Shown: positions 1 to 7,212, counted from the stretch's first letter. The stretch is 19,388 bases of DNA from Falsiroseomonas sp038250135 (GCA_038250135.1 JBBSCP010000040.1:1-19388); one strand, 5' to 3'. Made by a program: numbers and translations. Notes: generated by a model from the letters alone, not told the origin.

Positions 1-118
1 CCACCAGTTCGGGCGACGCCGCCGGTGGCGCTGAAACCAGCGTCGGCCTACGGCCTTCCTCGGTCTCAGCGCCACCCGCGGAAACGCTGTCTCTGGCTGG
101 CGTGCGGAGCATGACCAT
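1..118 (-). CDS. Transposase N-terminus, partial (cut by window edge)
   Basis: An open frame runs from an ATG at 118-116 to the window edge (39 codons, no stop). An AGGTGA ribosome-binding site lies 9 bases before the ATG. A second in-frame ATG lies two codons later. The peptide begins MVMLRTPARDSVSAGG and continues ETEEGRRPTLVSAPPAASP. This resembles the N-terminal leader that I recall from transposases with an IS3-type helix-turn-helix, but the helix-turn-helix itself would lie outside the window, so the family is not shown here. I could not identify a terminal inverted repeat on the right side of the gene. Alternative: an unrelated hypothetical protein. Confidence 0.45.
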   Translation of the reverse strand, partial: MVMLRTPARDSVSAGGAETEEGRRPTLVSAPPAASPELV

Positions 119-389
119 GTCGATGTTTCACCTGTCGCCCTCAAGGGTAAACTTCCGGGGGGTCGATGTCTCATGGTCATTGGCACGGAGGGCAATCGAC
201 GACAGCAATACGACCCTACTTAAGTATTTGATTGCGTCGTGAGAAGACCAACCCTCTCATCTCAGATCGAACCCGTTCAGAGTTCCAGGAATTTAGCATG
301 AACGTGTAACCCATGGAGGCGCTGGTCGTTTGGACTGCAGCTGTCCTCAAAGCATTTTTGGGGGCGCCCGTTGAACAAAAGGAAGACCA
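119..389. other. Gene-free stretch between the transposase start and the yciF-like gene
   Basis: No supported gene. The segment 215-300 is visibly richer in A and T than the rest of the window, which fits either an insertion-sequence end or an imported flank. The last 15 bases hold the AAGGAAG ribosome-binding site of the downstream gene. I looked for an EcfG-type GGAAC...GTT promoter, which would suit a stress gene, and did not find one with correct spacing. Confidence 0.5.
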
Positions 390-887
390 ATGACGATCAC
401 CCTCGATGACCTCTTCCTTCTTACATTGAAGGACATCTATTACGCCGAGCGGCAGCTGTTGAAGGCGTTGCCGAAAATGGCGAAGGCGGCACAGAACGCC
501 CAGCTCAAGCAGGCGTTCACAGAGCACCGACAGCAGACCGAAGGCCAGGTCGAGCGGCTGCAGCGCGTCTTCGAAATCATCGGCAAACGTGCCCAGGGTA
601 AGACCTGCGAAGCCATCCAGGGCCTGATCCAGGAGACCGAGGAACTGCTCGAGGAGGCGAGCGAACCCAGCCCGGTTCGCGATGCAGGCCTGATCGCATG
701 CGGCGGGGCGGTGGAGCACTACGAGATGGCCCGCTACGGCTCGCTGCTCGCCTGGGCCGAGGTGCAGGGGAAGGACGATGTGGCCACCCTGTTGCGCGAG
801 ACGTTGGAGGAAGAAAAGGCCGCAGCGTCAATGTTGCACAAGATGGGCAGCACCACGATCAACGCCGAAGCCCGCGCGGCCGCATGA
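390..887 (+). CDS. YciF-like ferritin-fold protein (DUF892)
   Basis: A 165-residue, largely helical protein of the YciE/YciF (DUF892) family. The N-terminus has the family signature LFLLTLKDIYYAERQLLKAL (residues 8-27), with an acidic/aromatic pattern expected in the first helix of the ferritin-like four-helix bundle. Possible metal-ligand acids and histidines recur later: TEHRQQTEGQVERL, then AVEHYEMARY, and EEEKAAASMLHKM near the C-terminus. Members of this family are cytoplasmic and are commonly induced by osmotic, envelope or general stress; their exact reaction is not settled. The start is supported by AAGGAAG six bases upstream. It precedes ku and ligD on the same strand, with a hairpin between, so co-regulation with end joining is possible but not shown. 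Confidence 0.9.
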   Translation: MTITLDDLFLLTLKDIYYAERQLLKALPKMAKAAQNAQLKQAFTEHRQQTEGQVERLQRVFEIIGKRAQGKTCEAIQGLIQETEELLEEASEPSPVRDAGLIACGGAVEHYEMARYGSLLAWAEVQGKDDVATLLRETLEEEKAAASMLHKMGSTTINAEARAAA

Positions 888-892
888 CCGGC

Positions 893-926
893 GCGTGACC
901 GGCGCACCGACGCGCGTCGGTCACGC
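893..926 (+). terminator. Hairpin between the yciF-like gene and ku
   Basis: The arms GCGTGACCG (893-901) and CGGTCACGC (918-926) are perfectly complementary and are followed by ATTTTA, as in a weak intrinsic terminator or attenuator. A second, mutually exclusive perfect palindrome, ACCGACGCGCGTCGGT (906-921), lies inside it. The left arm sits in a short tandem repeat of TGACCGGCGC (885-894 and 897-906). The ku ribosome-binding site (GGAGGAGG) follows within about 10 bases, so the structure could limit read-through into ku. Confidence 0.45.
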
Positions 927-946
927 ATTTTAGGGAGGAGGTCATC

Positions 947-1831
947 ATGGCACCGCGTCCGACCTGGCAGGGACACCTCAGGCTTTCACTCGTCGCATGT
1001 CCGGTCGAGATTTATCCGGCCACGACATCCGCGCATGACGTGCGCTTTCACCTCATCAACCCCAAGACCGGCAACCGCATCCGCACCCAGACCGTGGATC
1101 CGAAGACCGGCGAAGTCGCGCGCAGCGATCTCGTACGCGGCTTCGAGGTCGAGCGCGACCGCTACGTGTTGCTGACCGATGAGGAGATCCGCTCGGTGCG
1201 ACTGGAGAGCACCCGGACGCTGGATATCGAGCGCTTCGTCGAGGCCGCGAAGATTGACCGGATCTGGTGGGATTCGCCCTATTACATGGTGCCCGATGGC
1301 AAGGCCGGCATCGACGCCTTCAACGTCATCCGCGCCGCCATGGAAGCCGCCGGCCGCATCGCGCTTGCCCGCCTGGTGATGGGCACGCGGGAGCGGATCG
1401 TGGCGATCGAGCCGCGCGGCCGCGGCATGCTCGTGACCACGCTGCGCTCGCATGACGAGGTCCGCGATGCCGCCGAGATCTTCGATGACATTCCCAAGGG
1501 CCGCACCGACAAGGGGATGATCGACATCGCCGGACGCCTGATCGAGCAGCAATCCGGCGTCTTCGATCCGAGCGAATTCAACGACCGCTACGAGGACGCG
1601 CTGCGGGCGCTGATCCAGGCCAAGCAGGATGGCGGCGATGGCGGCGTGGCCGCGGCACCCCCGCCGCAGGACAATGTGATCGACCTGATGGAAGCGCTGC
1701 GCCGCAGCCTGGAGGCGAAGCAGCCGGCAAGCCAGGCACCCGCCGCGCGCAAGACCAAGAGTGCCAAGGCAAAGCCCGAGCCCGAGCCCGTGCCCGCGCC
1801 CAAACCCCGCCAGCGCCGGCGGGCGGGGTGA
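947..1831 (+). CDS. ku: Non-homologous end-joining protein Ku
   Basis: A 294-residue bacterial Ku, the homodimeric ring that binds double-strand DNA ends and recruits LigD. The N-terminus WQGHLRLSLVACPVEIYPAT is the typical opening of the Ku core. The core continues with VRFHLINPKTGNRI, SDLVRGFEVERDRYVLL and IWWDSPYYMVPD. The segment DNVIDLMEALRRSLEAK (about residues 243-259) is the conserved end of the core, followed by a Lys/Pro/Ala/Arg-rich tail of the kind used for DNA and LigD contacts. The start is fixed by the strong site GGAGGAGG just upstream. Its last four bases (GTGA) overlap the GTG start of ligD, so the two proteins are translationally coupled. Confidence 0.96.
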   Translation: MAPRPTWQGHLRLSLVACPVEIYPATTSAHDVRFHLINPKTGNRIRTQTVDPKTGEVARSDLVRGFEVERDRYVLLTDEEIRSVRLESTRTLDIERFVEAAKIDRIWWDSPYYMVPDGKAGIDAFNVIRAAMEAAGRIALARLVMGTRERIVAIEPRGRGMLVTTLRSHDEVRDAAEIFDDIPKGRTDKGMIDIAGRLIEQQSGVFDPSEFNDRYEDALRALIQAKQDGGDGGVAAAPPPQDNVIDLMEALRRSLEAKQPASQAPAARKTKSAKAKPEPEPVPAPKPRQRRRAG

Positions 1832-4305
1832 GCACCGACCGGCTCTCGGCCTATCGAGGCAAGCGCGACTTCGCCCGCACGCCGGAGCCAGCCGGCACGA
1901 CCGGAACCAAGGACCAGCGGTTGTCCTTCGTCGTGCACAAGCATGCGGCGAGGCGGCTGCACTACGATCTTCGGCTGGAATGGCACGGCGTGCTGAAATC
2001 CTGGGCCGTGACGCGCGGTCCGTCGATGGACCCGCATGACAAGCGCCTGGCCGTCGAAGTCGAGGATCACCCGATCGACTACGGCACCTTCGAGGGCTTG
2101 ATTCCGCCGGGCGAATATGGCGGTGGCGTGGTGCAGATCTGGGACGCCGGATATTGGGGGCCGCTCGACCCCGGCAGCGTTGACAACGACCTGAATCGCG
2201 GAGAGTTGAAATTCGTGCTCGCCGGGGAGCGGCTGCGCGGCGGCTTCGTCCTGGTGCGAATGAAGCCCCGGCCCGGCGAGAAGCCCGGCCAACCCAATTG
2301 GCTGCTGATCAAGGAGAAGGACAGCCAGGCCAAGCCCGGCGAGGGCGACGCAGTGCTGCGGGCCGAAACCTCGGTGCGCAGCGGGCGGACGATGGATCAG
2401 ATCGGGGCGGGGCAGCCGGCGTCGGCAACAAAACCGGCCAAGGCCGCCGGACCGCCCCTGCTTGAACCCGCGGCGATGCCCCGTTTCGTCGACCCGCAGC
2501 TCTGCCGCCTCGTGACCGTCCCGCCCGGCGGCGAGGGCTGGCTGCACGAGCTGAAGCTGGATGGCTACCGCATCCAGCTTCGGGTCGAGCGCGGTCACGT
2601 CACGCTGCGCACCCGCACCGGCCTCGACTGGTCGGCGCGCTTTCCAGCCATCGCCGAAGCCGCGAGTTCGTTGCCCGACGGGCTGGTGGATGGCGAGGTC
2701 GTCGCGCTCGACCAGAAGGGCGCGCCGGATTTCAACCTGCTGCAGGCGACGCTCGGCCGCCAGGCCAGCGCGCCGCTGGTCTTCTTTGCCTTCGACCTGC
2801 TGCATGATGGGCGGGCGGACCTGCGGGCCTTGCCGCTCACGCAGCGAAAAGCCGCCTTGCGGGCGCTGATCCGCGTCGATGCCCCCGCGCTGCGCATGCT
2901 GGAGGGCTTCGACGCACCGGGCGACGCCGTGCTGGCATCGGCTTGTAAGCTCGCGATGGAGGGGATTGTCTCGAAGCGCCGCGACAGTCCCTACCGCTCG
3001 GGCCGCGGCGATACCTGGACCAAGGCGAAATGCCGTAACCGCGATGAATTCATCGTGGGCGGCTGGACGGTGGCGAAGAAGGGCCGGGGCATCGGCGCCC
3101 TTCTCCTGGGCGCGATGCGCGAGGGCAAGTTGGTCTACCAGGGGCGGATGGGCACGGGTTTCGCGCGCGGCACGGCCGAGGCGCTATTGGCATCGCTGAA
3201 GCCGCTGCAATTGCCGACGTCGCCCTTCGCCCCGCCAAAGCTCGTCCGGGTCGACGACGTGACCTGGGTCAAGCCCGTGCTGGTGGTCGAGGTCGCCCAT
3301 GGCGGCACGACCGAGGACGGGCTGCTGCGCCATGCGAGTTTCCAGGGCGTGCGGCAGGACCAGCCCGCTAAGTTGGTCACGGCACCGCCCAAGCCCGCCG
3401 CGCCGCCAGCTGGGCCAGGTCGCATGACCCGTCCCGAGCGGGTGCTGTGGCCAGCCACGGCCGACACCCCGGCCCTCACCAAGGCCGACCTGGCCGCCTA
3501 TTTCACGCGCTTCGCCAATCGCATCCTTGCCGATGTGGCCGGCCGGCCGCTCTCCGTGGTGCGGGCGCCCGATGGGCTGGGCGGCGACACCTTCATGCAG
3601 CGCCACGCCATGGCCGGCCAGTCGCCGCTCATCGGCAGCGTCGCCATGCCCGGCCAGAAGCGGCCCTTCATGCGGATCGACGACCTGCCGGGGCTGCTGG
3701 CTCTGGCGCAAATGTCGGTGCTGGAGCTGCACGTCACCGGCGCCCATGCCGATGCGCCGGAGATTCCCGACCGGCTCGTCTTCGACTTCGACCCCGCGGA
3801 GGGCCTCGATTTCGGCGCGGTAATCGACGGCGCACAAATGCTCCGCCGGCGCCTGGCGCTTGCCGGCTTGCAAGCCTTCCCCCGGGTCACGGGCGGCAAG
3901 GGCGTTCACCTCGTCGTACCGCTGGCGTCGCCCAGGCCGGGTGAGAATGCGGGCTGGCCGGAGGCGAAGCAGTTCTGCCGGCTGCTCTGCGCGATGCTTG
4001 AGCGCGACATGCCTGACCGGTTTACGACCAATATGGCGAAGCGCGCGCGCGAAGGGCGGGTCTTCCTGGATTATTTGCGCAACGATCTGCTTTCGACCGC
4101 GGTGGCTACCTGGTCCCCGCGCGCCCGCAGCGGAGCCCCGATCGCCCGGCCACTGAGCTGGGCGGCGCTGAAGACCGGGCTTTCCCCGAATGGCCTGAAG
4201 CTCAACGCCGCGCTCGCTGACCGGCTGCCACCAGACCCGTGGAAAGGCTTCGGCGCCGCACGTGCGCGGCTGGCAGACGCGATTAGTGTCGTGACCCGGG
4301 CGTGA
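1828..4305 (+). CDS. ligD: Multifunctional DNA ligase D
   Basis: An 825-residue LigD with the order phosphoesterase-ligase-polymerase, as in Pseudomonas. Phosphoesterase, about residues 30-165: VVHKHAARRLHYDLRLEW contains the metal-binding HKH and HYD residues. Ligase, about 220-510: the nucleotidyl-lysine motif is ELKLDGYR with K243 as the expected AMP acceptor, and the OB-fold follows FIVGGWTVAKKGRGIGALLL. Primase-polymerase, about 533-820: the metal motif VFDFDP (D653, D655), then TGGKGVHLVVPL and VFLDYLRN. The enzyme trims, fills and seals broken ends together with Ku. The start is GTG, chosen because it overlaps the ku stop by four bases and retains the full family N-terminus. No key residue appears to be missing. 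Confidence 0.96.
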   Translation: MSTDRLSAYRGKRDFARTPEPAGTTGTKDQRLSFVVHKHAARRLHYDLRLEWHGVLKSWAVTRGPSMDPHDKRLAVEVEDHPIDYGTFEGLIPPGEYGGGVVQIWDAGYWGPLDPGSVDNDLNRGELKFVLAGERLRGGFVLVRMKPRPGEKPGQPNWLLIKEKDSQAKPGEGDAVLRAETSVRSGRTMDQIGAGQPASATKPAKAAGPPLLEPAAMPRFVDPQLCRLVTVPPGGEGWLHELKLDGYRIQLRVERGHVTLRTRTGLDWSARFPAIAEAASSLPDGLVDGEVVALDQKGAPDFNLLQATLGRQASAPLVFFAFDLLHDGRADLRALPLTQRKAALRALIRVDAPALRMLEGFDAPGDAVLASACKLAMEGIVSKRRDSPYRSGRGDTWTKAKCRNRDEFIVGGWTVAKKGRGIGALLLGAMREGKLVYQGRMGTGFARGTAEALLASLKPLQLPTSPFAPPKLVRVDDVTWVKPVLVVEVAHGGTTEDGLLRHASFQGVRQDQPAKLVTAPPKPAAPPAGPGRMTRPERVLWPATADTPALTKADLAAYFTRFANRILADVAGRPLSVVRAPDGLGGDTFMQRHAMAGQSPLIGSVAMPGQKRPFMRIDDLPGLLALAQMSVLELHVTGAHADAPEIPDRLVFDFDPAEGLDFGAVIDGAQMLRRRLALAGLQAFPRVTGGKGVHLVVPLASPRPGENAGWPEAKQFCRLLCAMLERDMPDRFTTNMAKRAREGRVFLDYLRNDLLSTAVATWSPRARSGAPIARPLSWAALKTGLSPNGLKLNAALADRLPPDPWKGFGAARARLADAISVVTRA

Positions 4306-4664
4306 CACCTGGCGTACGTGCGGGCTGAAGCCCTGCTGATGTGGGCATCGCCGGATGTCACAGGGACACTGGAAAATCCTCGTTGTGTCGGCACTGCCAG
4401 TGACGGTTCAAGCTGACGAGAAACTTCAGCTCGCCGCCGCCATGCGTCAATCACACAGGCGGGGAATTCCCCGCGCAGCAGTGCGGCGTTGACGTGAACT
4501 GCCGCATGGCTGAACCAACTCGCGCCGGCCGCTGATTTGATTTATGTGCCGGCGAGGCGGCATCCCAATACATTGTGATTTGATAGTGAAATGAACCTGG
4601 TCGCGCTCCCCATGGGCGCGTGGCGCTCATGGGGAGGCGTGGTTTTAACGAGGACAGGTCGAAT
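4306..4664. other. Intergenic region between ligD and a convergent small gene
   Basis: No gene supported. It contains a hairpin at 4606-4636 (listed separately). At 4357-4410 there is a run with repeated motifs (TGTCACAGGGACACTGGAAAA, CACTGCCAGTG), followed by GGGGAATTCCCC near 4462. These recall the ends of IS21-type elements but could not be confirmed. Composition near 4530-4600 is AT-richer than its surroundings. Confidence 0.5.
4606..4636. terminator. Bidirectional terminator-like hairpin
   Basis: CTCCCCATG (4606-4614) and CATGGGGAG (4628-4636) form a perfect 9-bp stem with a 13-base loop. On the plus strand it is followed a few bases later by GGTTTTAA. It lies between two convergent genes (ligD on plus, the 108-residue gene on minus), where a shared terminator would be expected. 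The T-tract is short and offset, so strength is uncertain. Confidence 0.5.
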
Positions 4665-4991
4665 TCAGACTTTCTCGCCTGCCGCAGTCTCCAGCGCAAC
4701 AGAGAGTTCCTGAACGCTTTCGGCGCGCTTGCCCTCCACGCGCCCGGCAATCCGCCCTGTCTCTCCGGCGATGGTGATCATGATCTGGCAGATCGCGGCT
4801 CCGTCGAGCTTCTCGGCCTGGAGCAGGCGCCGCAAGCGCTCCAGATTCGTCCTCAGCCCCTTGACGCCGGAGACCTCGACCGTTTCCAGATGCGCCTCCC
4901 AGGCTTCGATGTTCCGGATGGCAGCGGCTGGCGTCATTGCGGAGGCACCTGAAGCAAGGGCTTTGAGCGTGGCGGCGAATTGAGCGGGCAT
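4665..4991 (-). CDS. Hypothetical protein, 108 residues, mostly helical
   Basis: I do not recognise a family. The protein begins MPAQFAATLKALASG and is predicted to be helical throughout, with a regular Leu spacing in VKGLRTNLERLRRLLQAEKL (about residues 43-62) that could form a coiled coil or helical hairpin. It has one cysteine (C68), no signal peptide and no membrane segment. A longer in-frame start exists upstream (at 5297), but I chose 4991 because GAAGGA precedes it at normal spacing and the extension has the Arg/Cys/Trp-rich look of non-coding DNA. It is convergent with ligD. Location suggests an accessory or stress gene, but nothing in the sequence shows a function. Confidence 0.7.
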   Translation of the reverse strand: MPAQFAATLKALASGASAMTPAAAIRNIEAWEAHLETVEVSGVKGLRTNLERLRRLLQAEKLDGAAICQIMITIAGETGRIAGRVEGKRAESVQELSVALETAAGEKV

Positions 4992-5335
4992 TTGGATTTC
5001 CTTCGAAATGGCGCCGGACCTGAATGGCCGACACCGGGCCTGAACGTGCGCGCAGCGCGATGGTAATGCCGGAACAAAAAACTTAATGTCATCAGCTGCG
5101 AGCAGGGCCGCAAACGGCGGCGCGGAACAGCGGCGCACGGCCGAAGGAAGGTGACCTCGGGCCGCGCGCGCACCGTTGATTATGACGCTGCCGATCAGAT
5201 CACTATGCCAGATCAACCCACCCCATCTGTTGACGCAGAAGCGCCACTGAACATGAGAAAGGTCGCGCCCCGGACAACGAAACAGCCGCCGGGCCATCCG
5301 GACTGGCGGCTGCCTTCGTCATTTCCCGACGGCGA
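4992..5335. other. Intergenic region upstream of the 108-residue gene
   Basis: Holds the terminator of the preceding minus-strand gene (5275-5312) and, by position, the promoter of the 108-residue gene. An A/T-rich patch lies near 5073-5091, but I could not define convincing -35 and -10 boxes. The overlapping open frames in this region look like chance frames in GC-rich DNA. Confidence 0.5.
5275..5312 (-). terminator. Intrinsic terminator after the glycine-zipper stress gene
   Basis: Read on the minus strand, CAGCCGCC and GGCGGCTG (5305-5312 and 5283-5290) form a perfect 8-bp GC-rich stem, followed directly by TTTCGTTG. It begins about 24 bases beyond the stop codon at 5336, the expected place for a factor-independent terminator of that gene. 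Confidence 0.7.
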
Positions 5336-6157
5336 TCAACGCCGGTCGGTCAGGTTCCCCGGTCGAGCACCACTGACATTGGTACCGGCTGCGTCGTCCA
5401 GCGCGCGCGAGGCCGCAGTCCCGGGCGGGTTGCTGGTGGGGCTGTCGGTGTAGTGCTTGCGGGCGCCCGAGACGTTTGTACCGGTCACGTCGTCCACCGC
5501 TCGGCTGGCCGCGGTGCCGGGCGGATTGTGCCGCTCGTTCTCCGGCCTGGCGCCGGAGACGTTAGTGCCCAGCACGTCGTCGGTAGCACGGCTGGCCATG
5601 GTGCCCGGCGAGTTGTCCGCGGTGCCGTCCGGCGAATAGCCGGTCCAACCGCCCGCGCGGTATTCGCTTGCACGTGCAGTGTGATCCACCGGCCCATGTG
5701 CGTTCATGATCTCCTTGGCGCGGTCGATACGACTGGCATCGACGCGGACGGAGACGAGGGTTCCGCCGCGTTTCACGCCCTCGGCGTAAACATCAGCGTC
5801 GGCCTCGGCAACGCCAGCATGGGTGAGTGAGCCGATAAGGCCACCTGCCGCCGCACCGGCGCCGGCGCCGGTGAGCGCCGCCACGAGCCAGCCTGCGGCG
5901 ACCAGTGGGCCGACACCGGGGATGGCCAGCGCGCCGAGGCCGGCCAGAAGGCCAGCACCACCACCAACGATGGTGCCGATGCTGGCGCCGGTGCCGGCTG
6001 CCGTTTCGTCGGGGGTCCGCGACTCGACGTTGCTCTCATTCTGGCTGCTGACGACGGAGACATGATCGCCGGAAAAGCCGGCGGCCTCGAGCGCTTGAAC
6101 GGCGTTGGAGGCGGCGGCGTAGGTGTCATAAAGGCGGGCGTAGGTCTGATCGCTCAT
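5336..6157 (-). CDS. General stress protein 17M-like protein with glycine zipper and C-terminal NPPGTA repeats
   Basis: A 273-residue protein in three parts. Residues 5-40 (YARLYDTYAAASNAVQALEA, then GFSGDHVSVVSS) match the start of the general-stress-protein-17M / YflT-like domain. Residues 55-115 are two hydrophobic Gly/Ala-rich segments typical of a glycine zipper, probably membrane-inserting. The conserved VYAEGVKRGGTLVSVRVD (about 123-140) closes the domain. Residues 182-265 hold three 23-residue repeats with consensus NPPGTAASRA and GTNVSGAR. No signal peptide. The start is supported by GGAG about 8 bases upstream. It lies 63 bases after the secreted repeat protein and is probably co-transcribed with it. 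Function unknown; a role in stress or envelope adaptation is inferred from the domain. Confidence 0.8.
   Translation of the reverse strand: MSDQTYARLYDTYAAASNAVQALEAAGFSGDHVSVVSSQNESNVESRTPDETAAGTGASIGTIVGGGAGLLAGLGALAIPGVGPLVAAGWLVAALTGAGAGAAAGGLIGSLTHAGVAEADADVYAEGVKRGGTLVSVRVDASRIDRAKEIMNAHGPVDHTARASEYRAGGWTGYSPDGTADNSPGTMASRATDDVLGTNVSGARPENERHNPPGTAASRAVDDVTGTNVSGARKHYTDSPTSNPPGTAASRALDDAAGTNVSGARPGNLTDRR
5363..5614 (-). repeat. Three tandem 23-residue coding repeats
   Basis: The three units start with NSPGTMASRA, NPPGTAASRA and NPPGTAASRA, and each ends GTNVSGAR. The centre of each unit is (V/T/L)DD followed by two variable residues. Linkers of 6-9 variable, polar residues separate them. 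The protein-level identity is high, and related units occur in the neighbouring gene at 6242-6385. Confidence 0.85.
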
Positions 6158-6185
6158 GGCGAATACTCCGTGAAGGGATGGGGTA

Positions 6186-6206
6186 GCCCGCCCGGATTGG
6201 GCGGGC
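6186..6206 (-). promoter_or_regulatory. Intercistronic GC hairpin
   Basis: GCCCGCCC (6186-6193) and GGGCGGGC (6199-6206) form a perfect 8-bp stem with a 5-base loop between two same-strand genes. There is no T-tract on the minus strand side, so it resembles an mRNA-stabilising or partially attenuating hairpin more than a terminator. It begins about 15 bases after the upstream stop codon and ends shortly before the ribosome-binding site of the next gene. Confidence 0.5.
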
Positions 6207-6220
6207 CGTCCAGCCGAAAA

Positions 6221-6766
6221 TCAGCGGGCCGGGGTGGGGTTCGCACCGGTCGAGTTGGTGCCCAGGGTGCGATCGACGGCGCGACCGGCGGCGGTGCCAG
6301 GCGGGTTGCCCGGCGCGCCATCCGGCGCAGTGGGCCGGCCCTCGACCCGGTCGGCCGCGCGACCGACCGCCGTGGAGGGCGGATTGACAAGCGTGCCGGC
6401 CGAGCGGGCGCCGATGGTCGCCACGCCCGCGCCGTGCGCGATGCGGCCCTGGAAATCCATCGCCACATCCCCGGCGGTGGCGCTGCGCATCGCGGTGGCG
6501 CGCCAGAAACCATTATCGTCTTTGCGCAGGTTGCTGATTGCACTGAAGCCATTGGCTTCAAGCCTCGATCGAGCCTGCCCCTCGGTGTAGCTGTTGGCGC
6601 CGGCCTCAAGCTGCGCGGCGGGCACGACCGCGTTATCGCTACGCTCGGCCGCGCGTGGCGTGGTGGTGGCGGTGCCGGAGGGCGCGGTAATCTGCGCATC
6701 GGCATTCGGGGCGATGGCCAGGCCGGCCCCCAAGCCGCCAAGCATCAGGATGCGTGCCATGTTCAT
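6221..6766 (-). CDS. Secreted PepSY-like protein with NPPGTA repeats
   Basis: A 181-residue protein with a clear Sec signal peptide: MNMARILMLGGLGAGLAIAP with likely cleavage after NADA (residues 21-24). Residues 57-110 (NSYTEGQARSRLEANGFSAI, NLRKDDNGFWRATAM, VAMDFQGRI) have the pattern of a PepSY-like module: an acidic turn, a W-containing strand and a final D.QGR strand. Residues 128-175 carry two units of the repeat also seen in the adjacent gene, one degenerate (NPPSTAVGRAADR) and one full (NPPGTAAGRAVDRTLGTN). AAGGA lies 7 bases before the chosen start. The protein is expected in the periplasm. Ligand and role unknown; likely operon partner of the glycine-zipper gene downstream. Confidence 0.75.
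   Translation of the reverse strand: MNMARILMLGGLGAGLAIAPNADAQITAPSGTATTTPRAAERSDNAVVPAAQLEAGANSYTEGQARSRLEANGFSAISNLRKDDNGFWRATAMRSATAGDVAMDFQGRIAHGAGVATIGARSAGTLVNPPSTAVGRAADRVEGRPTAPDGAPGNPPGTAAGRAVDRTLGTNSTGANPTPAR
6242..6385 (-). repeat. Two NPPGTA-type coding repeats in the secreted protein
   Basis: Units at residues 128-143 (NPPSTAVGRAADRVEG) and 154-175 (NPPGTAAGRAVDR...GTNSTGA), spaced 26 residues apart. They match the repeats at 5363-5614 at NPPGTA, (S/G)RA.D and GTN.(S/T)GA. Confidence 0.8.
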
Positions 6767-6882
6767 GGGTAAGTCCTTTTTTCTGGCGTCATCCGCTCAC
6801 GATGGCGGACTGTCATCATCAACACCGCAGGCACGAGAGGGTTGCGACGGTTCGTTCCAAGCCGACACTGCGCGCATCGCTC

Positions 6883-7212
6883 TCACCATGCGGGAACGCA
6901 GAGAGAGGCGCGCAGCACGGCAAGCACGGAAAGGCCGCCACCGTAGTCGCAGTTTAATGTCACGCCGCCGCGCCCGGCCCGCAAATGCCGGAGCGCCGCG
7001 GCATGCGCGGCGGCCACGGCGACAAAGATCTAGCCCCGCACGCCGTTGCCGTCCGGGGTGGCGTGATCGTCGCCAAGGGCAGTGATTGGCACGCGGCGGC
7101 CGAGGGCGATCTCGCAGGCCACCTGCACCAGCGGTGTGGCGACCGGCCGGCGTAGTCCGCTGCGGTCGGCCGGATCAACCCCCGCGACGTGGAAGTAGCG
7201 AAGCGCGATAAC
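6883..7212 (-). pseudogene. galE: Decayed galE fragment (UDP-glucose 4-epimerase)
   Basis: Reading minus from 7212, the frame gives VIALRYFHVAGVDP, then ACEIALGRRVPI, then GDDHATPDGNGVRG, a TAG stop at 7032-7030, then in the same frame IFVAVAAAHAAALRHLRAG and TLNCDYGGGLSVL, with a TGA at 6885-6883. This aligns in order with the second half of GalE: ALRYFN.AGA.P, GRR, GDDYPTPDGTGVRDYIHV, DLA.AH..AL..LR.G, TLNCGYG.GYSVLEV. The family's RDYIHV is replaced by RG-stop-IFV. A TGA at 7215-7213 cuts the frame upstream, and no homology is visible beyond about 6905. The first 38 bases overlap the 3' end of the PIG-L gene. The fragment is non-functional; I infer that it is a relic of a gene once part of the operon. 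Confidence 0.85.

Noticed and set aside
216..719. A 167-codon minus-strand frame across the start of the yciF-like gene
   Set aside because: Mostly antisense to a clear DUF892 gene with a good ribosome-binding site.
912..925. CGCGTCGGTCACGC shared with the region near 16764, considered as a common regulatory site
   Set aside because: Only about 14 GC-rich bases, one copy inside a hairpin and the other at a gene end; likely coincidence.
1588..2805. Long minus-strand frame of 405 codons opposite ku and ligD
   Set aside because: Antisense shadow of two conserved genes; no recognisable motif.
6960..7178. A 72-codon minus-strand frame after the PIG-L gene
   Set aside because: Out of frame with the galE homology that explains this DNA; composition typical of chance frames.
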